64,000 nucleotides of DNA from Siphonodentalium dalli. Its lineage: Eukaryota > Mollusca > Scaphopoda > Gadilida > Siphonodentaliidae. Below are positions 34,791 to 46,379 of the stretch, in pieces (position 1 is the stretch's first letter; the number at the start of each line of letters is the position of its first letter). The stretch is taken from NCBI GenBank assembly GCA_032622095.1, contig CP136065.1, forward strand, positions 244,219,474 through 244,283,473. Direction: 5' to 3'. The position numbers and the translations under genes are program-made. The notes below the pieces were generated by a model that was given only the letters and a program-made list of their open reading frames with translations, made no database searches and was not told the origin of the DNA.

Positions 34791-35049
34791 CTACGTGAAC
34801 CTATTTGCGGGAGGATATGTTGAATGGTCCAGTAGTTATTACATGAACATGTGACGAGTTGAGATAGCTACAGGATATAACTGTATGGTATAAGACAACT
34901 ACAGCAACTATGCAAATAATTCCGACCAACATTTATAGAACAACAACTCACCTATGCACATGAGACACGTGGATAGGATGGCATTGTTTGAAAATCTAAA
35001 ACAGAATGATCCATACGCACCTTATCCTGGCATGCTAATATATTTCACC

Positions 35050-35613
35050 ATGACCCAGGGGGGCGGGGGGGGGGGTCGGAAAAAAAAATTCAGGCACGTA
35101 TGGCATTTTTTCCCTTACGATCATTTTTTGTACCCACCCACTTCCACCGCCAATTTTTTTTCCGTTTTCGGCAGTTTTTTCCGACCATTTTTTGACACCC
35201 ACCCCCTTTTAACACTAAAACAGAGATTTTCGGGGGGAAATTCACTGTAAACAGCTGTATATGAATTTCTGTGCATATTATTTATCATGGATGTTAACAT
35301 GGACATGTAAATAGGAATGAGTCATTTAGAGGTCATTCGGCCAAAAAAACATGGCTGCCAGCGGCCATCTTGGATTTCAAAATTTGCAACAAAATACAAC
35401 ACGATAACTGCCTGCAGTCAATTTACAGTTAGAATTAAATTATTTCTCTCATTCAAAGTGGTTTTGAAGCCCAACTCATTGCCAAAACACTAAAAAACAA
35501 GCAGGATTTTTTTTTTTAGTTGCGGAAAAAATAGCTTGTTTGTGGCTGTGACCACCCACCCACCCCGGCATACGTGCAGGAATTTTTGTTTTCACCCCCC
35601 CCCCCTGCATGAC
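35050..35613. mobile_element. MITE-like element with G-run / C-run termini
   Basis: The left end ATGACCCAGGGGGGCGGGGG, continuing as a G-run and then AAAAATTCAGGCACGTATGG, is mirrored at the right by CATACGTGCAGGAATTTTTG, then a run of 11 C and TGCATGAC. The interior has AAAAATGG/CCATTTTTT-type words and CCACCCAC blocks. The inverted arms are about 50 bp and imperfect. No coding sequence is recognised; the 98-codon frame at 34954-35250 runs through the G-run and is spurious. Confidence 0.65.
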
Positions 35614-36124
35614 CGAACAATTTAACAACCGGTGACTGACACTTACATAATATGACTTGTAGATTGTTTACCGCACAACTCATTATTATATTGTACTTTA
35701 AACTGGTATTAAACATTAATGAAAAATACCATCAATCAAGTTGCAACCACCGTGACATCCTAAAACTCCTCTCGCGATAAGCGTTCGAGCTGTCGAATAA
35801 TGGACGTTATCGCTGTGTCATGCGTGTGGACCACAGTATTGTCAACTACTTTATCTCACGGCATAACTCCGTGTATATCACGTGTTACTATTGAAAAATC
35901 ACATATACATGTAGTGACAGTATTACATGTAGAAGGCATTTTCTTATTCAAGAGGCATATGATAGCGATTAAGTGTCAATTGCCAAAATCTCCATAGGGT
36001 ACAATGTTCAATTTTGATCGCAACTATACCCACCAAGACTTATCTGACGACATCAATATTATAAAAAACAAAATGTCAGAGTAATATTTGATACGTATGC
36101 CAAATTCAACCCACACAGTCCATG

Positions 36125-37237
36125 CTAAGGGTGCATTTACACTGATACAGAACTGTACATAGATCTGTATGAAGTCACGTGTCGCGCATTGCTGTGATCA
36201 CAATATGATTACTAATAGTGAATGCGCGCTGATCAGTACTCTGGCAATTGACAATTCATTACGAGTCGTGTCAATTTAGGCCAGACATAAAATGGATCAC
36301 TGTCAGCAGACAACAGCGATTTGGTATGTGCCGCATGTATTTAAAGTGTATCCTTATACCACTTGAAGAAAGACTGAAAATCGCATAGGAATACACAACA
36401 AACAACTGTGTGCACAAATAGAGAGGTTAGCGAGCACCCATATAGCTTCAGATGGCGATTCCACCAATATTTAGGATTTCAGGTGATCATCTATATATCT
36501 ATAGGTCTCCTGTTTGACACCATCTGGGCGGTGGCCATTTTGGATTTGTTTGGAATGGGTATCCACCCTACAATACCCTTTATTTGAACAAATGTAGTAA
36601 CAATTCCAACTGATGACAATTCCAAAGGCAATGTTGACCAAATGTAGGACAATATTGTTTTCTTAAATTAACTAGCAGTTTTTGACTGGCCACGGGGAGG
36701 GACCAGGACACAATCTTTTCAAGTGTTGGAAATTTCCAACCTGACACCCGCCCCAATAAGGTTGGAAAACTTCCAGCTGATGGCCATTCCAGCCCAAAAT
36801 TTTGATAGGAAATTATGCAAATATTGGTCCGAAAACAATACCCCCCCGTATAATGTTTGAAAATCAAACTACAAGCTCATGTTCAACCTATTGTTGGTTT
36901 GGAAATTACAACTAATGTTGTGTCAGGTATGAAATTTCCAACAGTTGAACATTTTTACCAAAGTTGCCACGTCCCTGTCCGTGTTCATTATTCGAAATAC
37001 ACGGGTTGAAATGACAACGAACGCTAAAACACATTCGCCAAGCCCGAGTAACAATTAATCAAAACAGATTTGCCTGTCGCAGTGCTTCGGCGTTGACCGT
37101 GACGGATAGCGGACACAATTTTTGCTCACACGAACTAATACCGTTTTCTTTCTGTGTGCATTTCTATATCAACCCGTTTACACTAGTCTGCGTGTAGATC
37201 TGTGTACAGTTCTATAGCAATGTAAATGCACCCTAAG
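36125..37237. mobile_element. 1.1 kb DNA transposon-like element with CTAAG duplications
   Basis: The body 36130-37232 starts GGTGCATTTACACTGATACA and ends with the inverse TGTAAATGCACC. Related inner words GAACTGTACATAGATCTGTA and TAGATCTGTGTACAGTTCTA extend the inverted repeat to about 45 bp. CTAAG flanks both sides (36125-36129, 37233-37237). A related unbroken sequence, CATGCTAAGACTAG, at 37541 supports insertion into a pre-existing tandem repeat. No transposase frame; superfamily unresolved. Confidence 0.75.
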
Positions 37238-37690
37238 GCTAAGTGTTATAGTTAATATTTGTATAATCAGTAAACGCTCTTTAACTTTTTTAAACCACCC
37301 AAAACTATGTCTCCACTGGTAATAAAGTCAGTAAACAGGTAGATTATGAAAGTAGATAGTCGTAATTGCCATCCCAAGGCTAAGTGTGTTAGTTAATATA
37401 TATATAATTAGTACACTCTATTTACATTATTAAAGCCGTAATAAAAACTTGTTTCCACTACAAGCTCAGACTGGAAGCAGATATACTATGTAACTAAACA
37501 GCCGTATCTGATACGTGTGCAAATTTAAACTCACACAGTACATGCTAAGACTAGTTTTGATATTTAATAATTTTGTAATCAGCCACAGTTCTTTGAATTC
37601 TTAAAACCATCAGAAAATCCACAGGCTGTTTCCGCATGTTTCCGCTACAATTTCAGAATGAAAAGTAGACATGCTGGTGACAGACACCGT
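37238..37690. repeat. Diverged tandem repeat (~170 bp units) interrupted by the transposon
   Basis: Units contain GCTAAGTGTxxTAGTTAATAT, TATAATxAGTAxACxCTxTTTA and TTTCCACTACAAG-like words, seen at about 37238, 37379 and 37541. The sequence before 36125 (ATACGTATGCCAAATTCAAC) belongs to the same array. Confidence 0.55.
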
Positions 37691-37699
37691 TCTAATGTC

Positions 37700-39590
37700 G
37701 GTTTTCGATATAAAAAATCAGATCAGTTGTGGAAGCAGCGAGGTGGGGATATGTTTAGCTTTTCTGCGATATCTTTAGCAACAATTGCTTTGTTGAAGTG
37801 ATATTTCTTCCACATTATCAAGCGATCATAGTCGATTGTTACAGTACGCGTACATGTAGCTGTGTTATAACTATTTTGAAGAATATATATTAGCTTAATA
37901 TTTTGGGAAAGAAAGTTGAAATTACAGTCATAAATACAATTCATATGATGATTCTATGATAAAAGTTCACATTCAGATATGCAAATATGTATTTGGTGGC
38001 AATATTTGTCCCTTTATTCAATTCCACGCACAAAACAAGCAACTTACCGAACTTGTTATGCGTTATAACATGTCTGCTTATCACCAGATCAACGGAACAA
38101 TAGACGTGTATACAAATAAAAGCCTCACACTAACCTATCTCCAAAAAAAACTGTCAAGCTGCTTGGAAACAGGTATATTCTGACAAAAGTCAATCTGGTG
38201 GAATAAGGCCGTTATATGATAGTTTTTAACATTCCGAAAAGCGCGACTTTTAAGGAAGCCGACTATGTTTTATGTTACATAACTTACATTCTAGAATGCG
38301 TCTATGAACTCCATTAAAATCTCAGATTACCATATGTATAATCATATTAGTTATCCTTCACATTATTTCATACACTGCTGTGTGATTAACCGAATTGGGT
38401 AGTGTCTACATATGACATTATAATTCACATTAATCGCGTGTAAGGTGGCATACGACGCATCGACACATACAATCATTTCAAACAACATCCACATACTGGC
38501 ATAGTCTGAACACATAACAAACACACATAGTGTTATAATACACCAGTAGACTCTGCAACCAAATGCAAATATATAAACATTTGGATATATATATATAGCA
38601 CGCATATGTGCATACAAAAATATGTTATAGGAACTTGAGGAGTTCCTGCAAACACCAGAGGCAGAGATGCCAGATATCCAATCTATATATATCTAATTGA
38701 GATATCTACAAACTGGCATCTCAGGTTACCGGGAGATAACCTCACAAAAGTAACCACCTTAAAATATAAATAAAATAGGAAATATACTCCTAACTATCGG
38801 GCCGTATATACTTTATGACAAAAACGGGACAAACTCTACTGAGTTACTTTGAAGACAAAAGTTATTATAAAACATGATTATAACGATAAAATATAGAAAC
38901 TGTGAACATATCAGTTCAATGGGACATTGGCCACTATGTCAGGATAAACTGCATTCAACCATAGTCTAAACTTGGCGACATCTTGACGACAAAATAAGAC
39001 TTTCCGAAGACAACTTTCTGACCGACAGGTAAACAGTAAAAAACGCCAATCTCGAAAGCCCGCGAAATATTTGACCTTTGACAATTTACGCGCGACTGTG
39101 TGTCGTCCAATCAGCGGCGAGCTTACCTTGCTATTTGAAGTGGCAATACTAGGGCGTTTAGCATTGGGCTGAAGTGACAGAGTAATAATTACAGGGACGG
39201 ATCGAAACAGCGAAGTTTAGAGGTAAACGGGATGTCGTAAATACCGGTGATATGTATAAATGTGTTAGCTGCTAGTTGTCAGTATTAACTTCTATTAGTT
39301 CTATATATAAACTAGGGCTAAATTACACCGTCACATTCATATTCCAGATAAAATAAGTTGGTTTCAACAATGAACGTCACTGATGATAACAATAGGTTAA
39401 TCAAGAAAACTTCTACTCGATGGAAACGACAAAACAATGACATTGCTGGGACATATTCAGATAATAAGTTCAACAAACGGCCTGAAATTATCTAAGGGAA
39501 ATAATCACAGGTTAAATTCATATGCAAACTTATAGATGTATTAGTGTGTGGAATGTGTATGCAGCTGTTTGGGGATGAGGTCAAACTACC
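37700..39590. other. Region without recognised genes
   Basis: AT-rich, with short open frames only. A small imperfect inverted repeat (GAGATGCCAGATATC / GAGATATCTACAAACTGGCATCTC) lies at 38664-38725. No gene supported. Confidence 0.4.
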
Positions 39591-40066
39591 TTAAAGGCCC
39601 ACTTAATTTTCGAACCCCCAGATCACATTATATAAAATATATGCCATATTATATACCATTTGAAAGAGGAAGTTCCAAAACATTGTATTATCAACTTATC
39701 CGGTGTAATAAGCTGTGGACATGTTGTTTTTGTTGAGTTGCCAACGCGTTTTGTCAACCAGATTGCAGTAAAAAAGCAGTATTATTTTCGATGCAGGGGA
39801 ATAACTCTATATATTAATGATAGAGTTCTTCCCCTGCAATTTAAATCGGTTGAATTATGTTGCAATATGGGGGTCAAAGGGGGAAAGTCATTCTATAATT
39901 TCAGCAGTTTTCTATTTCTCTCTGGGCACCTTGAAACACAGATAATTCAAATAGTGATGAATTATAGTATTTTAATCATTTTATGACATAGATTGTTATT
40001 AAAACTGTATATCAAGTCACTAAAAAAAATAATAATCGGCGACTCGAATATTAAGTGGGTCTTTAA
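39591..40066. mobile_element. TTAA-flanked MITE, best copy (~468 bp)
   Basis: TTAA at 39591-39594 and 40063-40066 frame the inverted ends AGGCCCACTTAATTTTCGA and TCGAATATTAAGTGGGTCT (17 of 19 positions pair). It holds an internal hairpin GCAGGGGAATAACTCTATAT ... GAGTTCTTCCCCTGC at 39793-39839. Related partial copies are at 5285-5538 (inverted) and 59322-59600 (direct). TTAA sites suggest piggyBac-type mobilisation. The 108-codon open frame crossing it is not conserved between copies. Confidence 0.75.
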
Positions 40067-40843
40067 TAGTGAAATGTAAATATGATGTAGGTAGATAACA
40101 TTTAATCAATGACACAATGTTCAGTCGCCATATTCATGTATCCAGTTACCGTACTTGAATATTCCACATGAATGATGCATGTCCAGACATCTTCATGTCC
40201 GGTCGGTCAGCTAATAAACTAGCAACATTATCAGTTTCGACGGAAAATCCAGTTTGTTTGAATGAATGTCTGGAATATCACTGTATAACACACCATATGC
40301 AACTGTCTTCGTTTTATAAAAAAAAACAGACAGCACATTGCAGTAAGCAGTTGCCAGGCTTTTATGAAAACTAGTTTTGGTGTTTATCGTTTTATGTCCA
40401 AGTCTCTGAACTTTGACTGTCTGTCACTTAATTTCCACATACTAGTATCTTGTAATATTAAATGCACGCAGAATTTCTGTGTAGTTCCTGTTGGCATTCT
40501 TGATTCATTAGCATCAGTATACACGAAGAGGACTTACTTCACTAGAAGATGATGGTGCTGTCCGATATAAATACACAATACAATCATGTAGATAACAAGT
40601 TTCATTGAACCACTTAAGGATTCTATTCTTCAGACACAGTCACACATCCATGCAAGTATAAGTTCAGCGTTACACCGCGCTAGGAGTAATTCGTACCTTC
40701 CACATGTTGTGTCCAAATTGTGTTTGTTGATACTCGGTTGACGCTGATCTGTGCAAGCTGCAGCTCATGAAAGAAAGAATAATTATCTATATTAGTGAAT
40801 TGCATTTTAAATCTGATTTTTATATTGGGATGCGGTCTTACAT

Positions 40844-41110
40844 GGAGCTCCGTGGTCCAGTGGTTAGAGCGTCGGACTTGCACTCGCTGTAAACACAACT
40901 ATACGAGTTCGAAGCGAGTCGCTGGTATATTGTGAGTCTTCACACAACAGTGGCTTGACCGCTTTGAGCGACGTACAATTGTCGGATTGTTTGCTGTTTC
41001 AAATCCCACGCCAAGTTGTGACACTTGAGCAATGTCGCTCGTACTGTTTAGGCTTCGCACCACTCATGCGTTAAAAGAGTACAAGTCAGCTTGTCATACT
41101 GTAGAGTATC
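40844..41110 (+). mobile_element. tRNA-derived SINE-like sequence
   Basis: The head GGAGCTCCGTGGTCCAGTGG then TTAGAGCGTCGGACTTGCA and GAGTTCGAAGC resembles a tRNA. TGGTCCAGTGG fits the internal A box and GAGTTCGAAGC approximates the B box of RNA polymerase III promoters. The arms do not form a clean cloverleaf, and a longer unrelated body follows (CACAACAGTGGCTTGACCGC and so on), so a SINE or tRNA pseudogene is more likely than a functional tRNA. Confidence 0.6.
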
Positions 41111-41119
41111 ATAGCATGT

Positions 41120-42200
41120 TCGAAATATTTATAAATAGACCGCTCGACCACATATTATCGACTAAACCCAAACCGCGTTACAGTAGTTTCTAACATCAGA
41201 TCTTGCATTAACATGGTATTTATAATATTTGATGAATCAGGCATGAACATTTATCAATGCGTCAAGCTGACGTGATCGTTCACCCGACCGACAGCTTCAA
41301 TCCACAAATACTGGTCGGTGTACTTTAGAGTTAATTGCTTCTGAGTCGAAACGTTTGAATGATTTTGCCGCTGTTTTTTTTTAACAGGATGAACATGCAT
41401 ATGATATATTGTGGTAACTGGCTCAATTTGAGTGGACTTTGTTGTAACATCTGTTGCAACTTCGGTATATTTCCATGGCCTGTCACACATGTTCAGGAAC
41501 CGGGGTGTATCGGTCTGGCCAAATTGTGTTGCTTGCGATATACGAATGATGTTGGTCTAACCGGTGTCTGTCTGAGTGCTGGAATTTATGTGGAAACATC
41601 AGCAGAGTTAGTCCGTGGGCCTATTCTCAGAAAGCCTCTAGTTTAGAAGTTGGCCTCTCCAACAAAGGTTTTTATATATCAAATTAAGAGTTTGCTTATT
41701 GCCCGCTTCAGAATGTGTCCCAAAATAGATTTTTTAGGGAAGACAACTCCTACCCTAAAATAAAATAAATTTTTCACCGAGTACAAGTATCAGCGTATAA
41801 AAAATGACTGCGGTTATAAAGTGAACAGGACATAATTTATACTAATTACAGATCGACATAAAACAACATGAGATACAACACTGGACCAATGTATAAGCTA
41901 GTTGAAAAAATTGAGATAAACATTTTGAAATTGCGAAAAATTATTTGGATTTTGAAAAATAGTGTCACATATAATTGGCTATAACTTGTGAAACACACGG
42001 GGTAATGACGCGCAACATATCTCAAAAATTGCCCCTAAAGCCCTAGCAAAACAATTCGGTTGATGGAATGTAAATTATATTTCCGTGAAAATGCGCTGTG
42101 GTCCTAAACTTAACCCCACCCCCTAAAATATAATTTTCTCAGAAAAATGAGTATGTGGTTGATGTAATTGATTAATTATTTTTTGTATCGAAATAGGATA
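41120..42200. other. Region without recognised genes
   Basis: No domain recognised. A 95-codon + strand frame at 41359-41646 is cysteine-rich but matches no family I know and has no clear splice sites. Confidence 0.35.
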
Positions 42201-42229
42201 GATGTTGCTCAGCCTTACACCTTTGCATT

Positions 42230-42600
42230 TTGAATCTATAGTCCCATATGGGACACGATCGATTCATTGCAGCATGCGAATCTTGACAGCTAGAACATAT
42301 TTAGGTTTGTGCAATCATGGTTATGTCCAGAATCAGAACTGGGAGCACCTGTGGTGGATTTGTGCTTTTACAATGTTCCTGTCCATGACCATATCACTAC
42401 AGTTAAACATCGTAATGGATTTGTACCATAAGTACTTAAAAATACCTTCATGTAACCAAGCTTCAATGCTGGTGGATGTTCGCACCAATTGAATGTCAGA
42501 CGATAACGATTCAAAGGAACTTTTTGTCCATCAACTGTCTTTGATAATCTACGGGCTTGTGTAACTCCCTCAGACACCATTTCCCGACTCAGGCAAATCA
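42230..42600 (-). pseudogene. Degenerate LINE ORF1-type zinc-knuckle protein fragment
   Basis: The minus frame reads KTVDGQKVPLNRYRLTFNW, then ALKLGYMKVFLSTYGTNPLRC. This matches the usual pattern 'lxTFxxxxxPxxikxGyxxxxVxxYxPNPLRCxxCxxfGH' of ORF1/gag-like proteins of non-LTR elements. After PLRC the zinc-knuckle cysteines appear only in shifted frames (NCSDM, RCSQF, HNHDC), so the fragment is broken. An alternative is a retroviral-type gag relic. Confidence 0.5.
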
Positions 42601-43160
42601 GCTATAGCAACTGCTCTGCTACTGTTCAGTGTATTGTGAGGAGTAATCTGGGATTTCTACAATATATGTTAATTGGATAAGACCGTCAGGTTGATTTTGT
42701 CTTGAACATTCAATCAGAAGAGACGCAATTAGTGGACCAGACCTGATTGGTTTGACATATTTTAAGTGTATGGCTATGCTTTGTGACGTTTTATAAATGA
42801 CAAATATAGAGGTCTCTTGACATTTGGATCCAAACCAAGAACCAGGTACCGAGGATAGATCTCAGGAGCAGTGTTGTTTTGTTTTGAGTTACTCTATGAA
42901 AGCAAATAACCGGTAACTATCCTAGCAGTCGGCTCGGACTACCCTTAGAATTATGGTCGGGTCACAACTGGTAAATAGCTGAAGTGGTAAACACTTCATA
43001 ATTACAGCAGCCTCCAGATACCTCCCCACAATGAGACAGGCGTGAAATTAAAAGATTGACAAATTTAACAGTCGGGAAGACATGATATGACACGGATGAA
43101 ACAACATACATGAAAAACAGAACACCACTAGACACCAGAAACCAAATACAACGTGCGACA

Positions 43161-43269
43161 AAGGTAATCTGAAACACTGTAGAGTGGTATGACTAGCCGA
43201 TTGATTGAGCCGCGACAGAAAGGTAATCTGAAACACTGTAGAGTGGTATGACTAGCCGATTGATTGAGC
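43161..43269. repeat. Two-copy 59 bp tandem duplication
   Basis: AAGGTAATCTGAAACACTGT and the following ~30 bases occur at 43161 and 43220, identical. Recent duplication. Confidence 0.92.
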
Positions 43270-43713
43270 AGAGTCAACCCAATCATTGCCCGTCTTAAAC
43301 AGATGAACCAAAGAGGACAATGAACTAAGCCGTATCCGCAGGTCTATGATTCACGTGATACAGCCGCCTTAGTACCTCTGGGGCCCCTACACCACACCCC
43401 ACATGATACACCCACCGCAACAGATGTGCCACATTATGGGATTCTTATCCATCGCAGTGGGCGGTAGGCCTATACTACTCCGGGCCCACACGATTGCTCT
43501 TGTATGGTACTCAAAGATACCAATGGAAATAATTATGAGGTTATTTCCTATCCTATAGCTCTAGAAATCACAATCAACCACTTTTTCGCAAATCTTGGGT
43601 GTGAAGTTAGTGAGTTGATATATATGTGTATGAGCTTTCCAGTACTCCACAGCAATTTATGTTCAGTTTGACATGTTTATATGTAGTCCCTGATGCTACG
43701 TTAAGTTGTAGGT

Positions 43714-44012
43714 GAATGCATTGGCCTAACAATTTTTTACAATTTTAATATTTTTTTCTTGTATTCTTTAACAATTTTATAATTTCACCCATACAGAGCC
43801 CCAGACAAACATGAGCAGACGACACTCTTCTATGTGCTTCTATATATGTGTGGGGCTCCCTGCAGGGTAATGGATGTTTTTTATTTTATTTCCTAAAAAT
43901 TGTAAGAAACATTTATTTAAAAACAATGATAAACAAATTGTTAGGCCAATGCATTCTCTTATATATGCGAGTCGACCATAGGTCGCCTCGCATATATATA
44001 AGAGAATGCATT
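43714..44012. mobile_element. Composite hairpin element, copy 1
   Basis: Starts with half a hairpin (GAATGCATTGGCC). It then has an A/T-rich arm and a central inverted repeat GAGCCCCAGACAAACATGAG ... TGTGTGGGGCTCCCTGC. A second A/T-rich arm (AAATTGTAAGAAACATTTAT) follows, then a complete hairpin 43945-44011. Nearly identical to 44841-45151. The sequence after the end (TTTTTCGTAACATTCCCGAT) recurs in pieces at 44740 and 45185. Confidence 0.8.
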
Positions 44013-44471
44013 TTTCGTAACATTCCCGATACGCATACATTGAAGAGGGCAACCATCCGACTTACAAGACAGATTTCACGATTGTATGCATTGTTAGAGG
44101 CCCCTGGTATACTCATTTAGTGCATGTAAAATATTGATGATATTCAAGGACGAGAAATTATAAATTCTACCAATTTTGCAAACATGGACCCTGTGCTGTC
44201 ATACTTGTATATTGATATCACCGACGAATCCCACAAAGATGAGCTCCTATTCTTATAGTTGGCCGTAGTATACAATAATTGTAAAAAAAATGGCAACATG
44301 GATATGAAAGCTGTCAAGTAAAAACTAATCACTAAATCAGTGGGCTTTAAAATGTCCAATTTTTTTTATTTCCTTGACCTGACCATGTCAGCTATTAGTT
44401 TTAGGTAATGCATTATTTGGTGTCCATTCAATTACTTTCTGTAACCCACTGCAATTCGGTACATTTAGCGC

Positions 44472-44685
44472 GATGGTCAATACAACACAGGAGTCAAATG
44501 AACTCCTATCCAAACCCGCAAGGGGGCGATATCAAGGTGAAGTAAATATACATACGATATCAAGGCGAAGTAAATATACATTTATAGTGATGGTCAATAC
44601 TTGGAGAATACAGGAGTCAAATTAACTCGTATCCAAACCCGCAAGGGGCGATATCAAGGTGAAGTAAATATAAAGTATTGATCAA
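44472..44685. repeat. Tandem duplication (~117 bp unit)
   Basis: GATGGTCAATACxxCACAGG through CAAACCCGCAAGGGGGCGAT and ATCAAGGTGAAGTAAATATA is repeated at 44589. The first unit contains an extra 31 bp mini-duplication of GATATCAAGGxGAAGTAAAT at about 44559. Confidence 0.85.
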
Positions 44686-44822
44686 TAACTAAAGCATCAA
44701 TGTTGAGTTAGGATTGTTCAGTTCAGTCACCGGATCAGGCTATTCCCGATACGCATACATTGATGGGGGCAACCAACATATATTCCATGTTTGGATATTT
44801 CCAAAACCAGTCAGCATCATCT

Positions 44823-45212
44823 ACATTTCGTGGTTTCTATATAAGAGAATGCATTGGCCTAACAATTTTTTACAATTTTAATATTTTTTTCTTGTATTCT
44901 TTAACAATTTTATAATTTCACCCATACAGAGCCCCAGACAAACATGAGCAGACGACACTCTTATATATGCTTCTATATATGCGTGGGGCTCCCTGCAGGG
45001 TAATGGATGTTTTTTATTTTATTTCCTAAAAATTGTAAGAAACATTTATTTAAAAAAAATGATAAAAAATTGTTAGGCCAATGCATTCTCTTATATATGC
45101 GAGGCGACCTATGGTCGACTCGCATATATAAGAGAATGCATTGGCACAGGGTAAAAAAAATTCCGACTTACGACTTAACGGTACTTTTTCGTAACATTTC
45201 GTGGTTTCTATA
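44823..45212. mobile_element. Composite hairpin element, copy 2, with 19 bp flanking repeats
   Basis: The composite body 44841-45151 ends in a full hairpin at 45077-45146 and ACAGGG. ACATTTCGTGGTTTCTATA occurs at 44823-44841 and again at 45194-45212, so the element plus about 40 bp of flank sits between 19 bp direct repeats. The arrangement with copy 1 (about 1.1 kb away, same orientation) suggests either two insertions or a segmental duplication with later rearrangement. Confidence 0.75.
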
Positions 45213-45219
45213 CGCTCAT

Positions 45220-46050
45220 GCTCATGAAATGTCGGTTGTAAACAGCAATTGTTCTCAAAATATTCTTATTGTATCAGAAATACTGGGTATTTTGTCAACA
45301 TTGAATAAATGTGTTTACCAGTAGTCACGGAAACTCACGTTAGGAGCGTGATCTATGAAACTTTAGCAACTTTTGATGATTTCTCCATTCTGGTAACCAC
45401 TGTAGTTGTTAGTTTGAATGTAGATACATGTGCATAATAATATGTCAATCCAACATGTTATGCTTAGCGAATTGTTAGATATCTTGTTTACTCTGAAATT
45501 AGGTATGGCGGTCATCTAGTAGACGTCACAAATCCACCATGTGTGACATCCATTGTCTAACATTTATTTCATGATGCCTGATATATCAAGTAACGTCACT
45601 AACATAGCAGTCTTTTTTCTTCGCAAAATGCGCACAAGAGCCAAAAATGGACATAATAGCTTCTACTAAATCCAATATATTATTGTGAGTATAATATCTC
45701 CATTGTTCCAGAAATGTATTCAGACGGTGTGAACGTGACTCCTGACAGGAGTGCTTGGACATGCCTGGCATGAACCCTCGGTCCCACAATGTGTTTGAAC
45801 AGGCCATTCCTCTCGTGACTCGTGACTTATCTTTACTCGTTGTTACCTATTGTGCGTGCTGTTTTTAAATTGTATACTTAAGTATATCATCTCGTGTTAT
45901 AGCATGTAGTCTCACATATCGACTTGGTGCCGAGAGCGAGGACCACATGGTATAGAAGGTTAGTACAATTATTTTGTTATCTTGTCTTATCATCAGTCAT
46001 GACAGAAACACAACGAAGTATGTAATGAAAGAAGTTTAAGAAACTAATGA
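45220..46050. other. Region without recognised genes
   Basis: No gene or repeat recognised. The 73-codon minus frame at 45586-45807 has no motif. Confidence 0.4.
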
Positions 46051-46054
46051 AGGC

Positions 46055-46370
46055 TTAGTTTACCACACTAAAATACAGATCAAGTTCGAATATGGGTTTC
46101 GTCTGCATGATTTTGACTGAGTTATGCCCCTTTTTCTACTTAGATTTTACCTAATTTGCGGTTTCCGGATGATAACTTTAGATTGAATCAAGTGAACTCA
46201 ACCAAATTTGATATATTAGTTTACCACCCCAAAATATAGATCAAATTCGTCCGCATTATTTTGACTGAGTTTTGCCCCTTTTTAGACTTAGATTTTACCT
46301 GATATGCGGTTTCCCGATGATAACTTTAGATTGAATCGAGTGAACTGAACCAAATTTGGTATACATATCA
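46055..46370. repeat. Two-copy tandem repeat (~161 bp unit)
   Basis: TTAGTTTACCACxCxAAAAT, TTTTGACTGAGTTxTGCCCC, GATAACTTTAGATTGAATC and CAACCAAATTTGxTAT occur twice, at 46055 and 46216, with modest divergence. The 'gagttatgcccctttt' phrase is common in dispersed repeats of molluscs, which weakly supports the lineage guess. Confidence 0.8.
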
Positions 46371-46379
46371 AGTTAAAAT

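Noticed and set aside
34954-35250. 98-codon open frame through the G-run
   Set aside because: Encodes a glycine/lysine run from homopolymers and lies within the inverted-repeat element.
35800-35997. Small secreted protein of 65 codons
   Set aside because: The N-terminus is mildly hydrophobic, but there is no conserved motif, splice evidence or regulatory signal, so it cannot be told from chance.
40844-40922. Functional tRNA gene
   Set aside because: A and B boxes look right, but the acceptor and anticodon arms do not pair into a standard cloverleaf and a SINE-like body follows.
41359-41646. Cysteine-rich 95-codon open frame as a toxin-like or receptor exon
   Set aside because: Cysteine spacing fits no known fold, the start lies in a poly-T/AAC context and no splice sites frame it.
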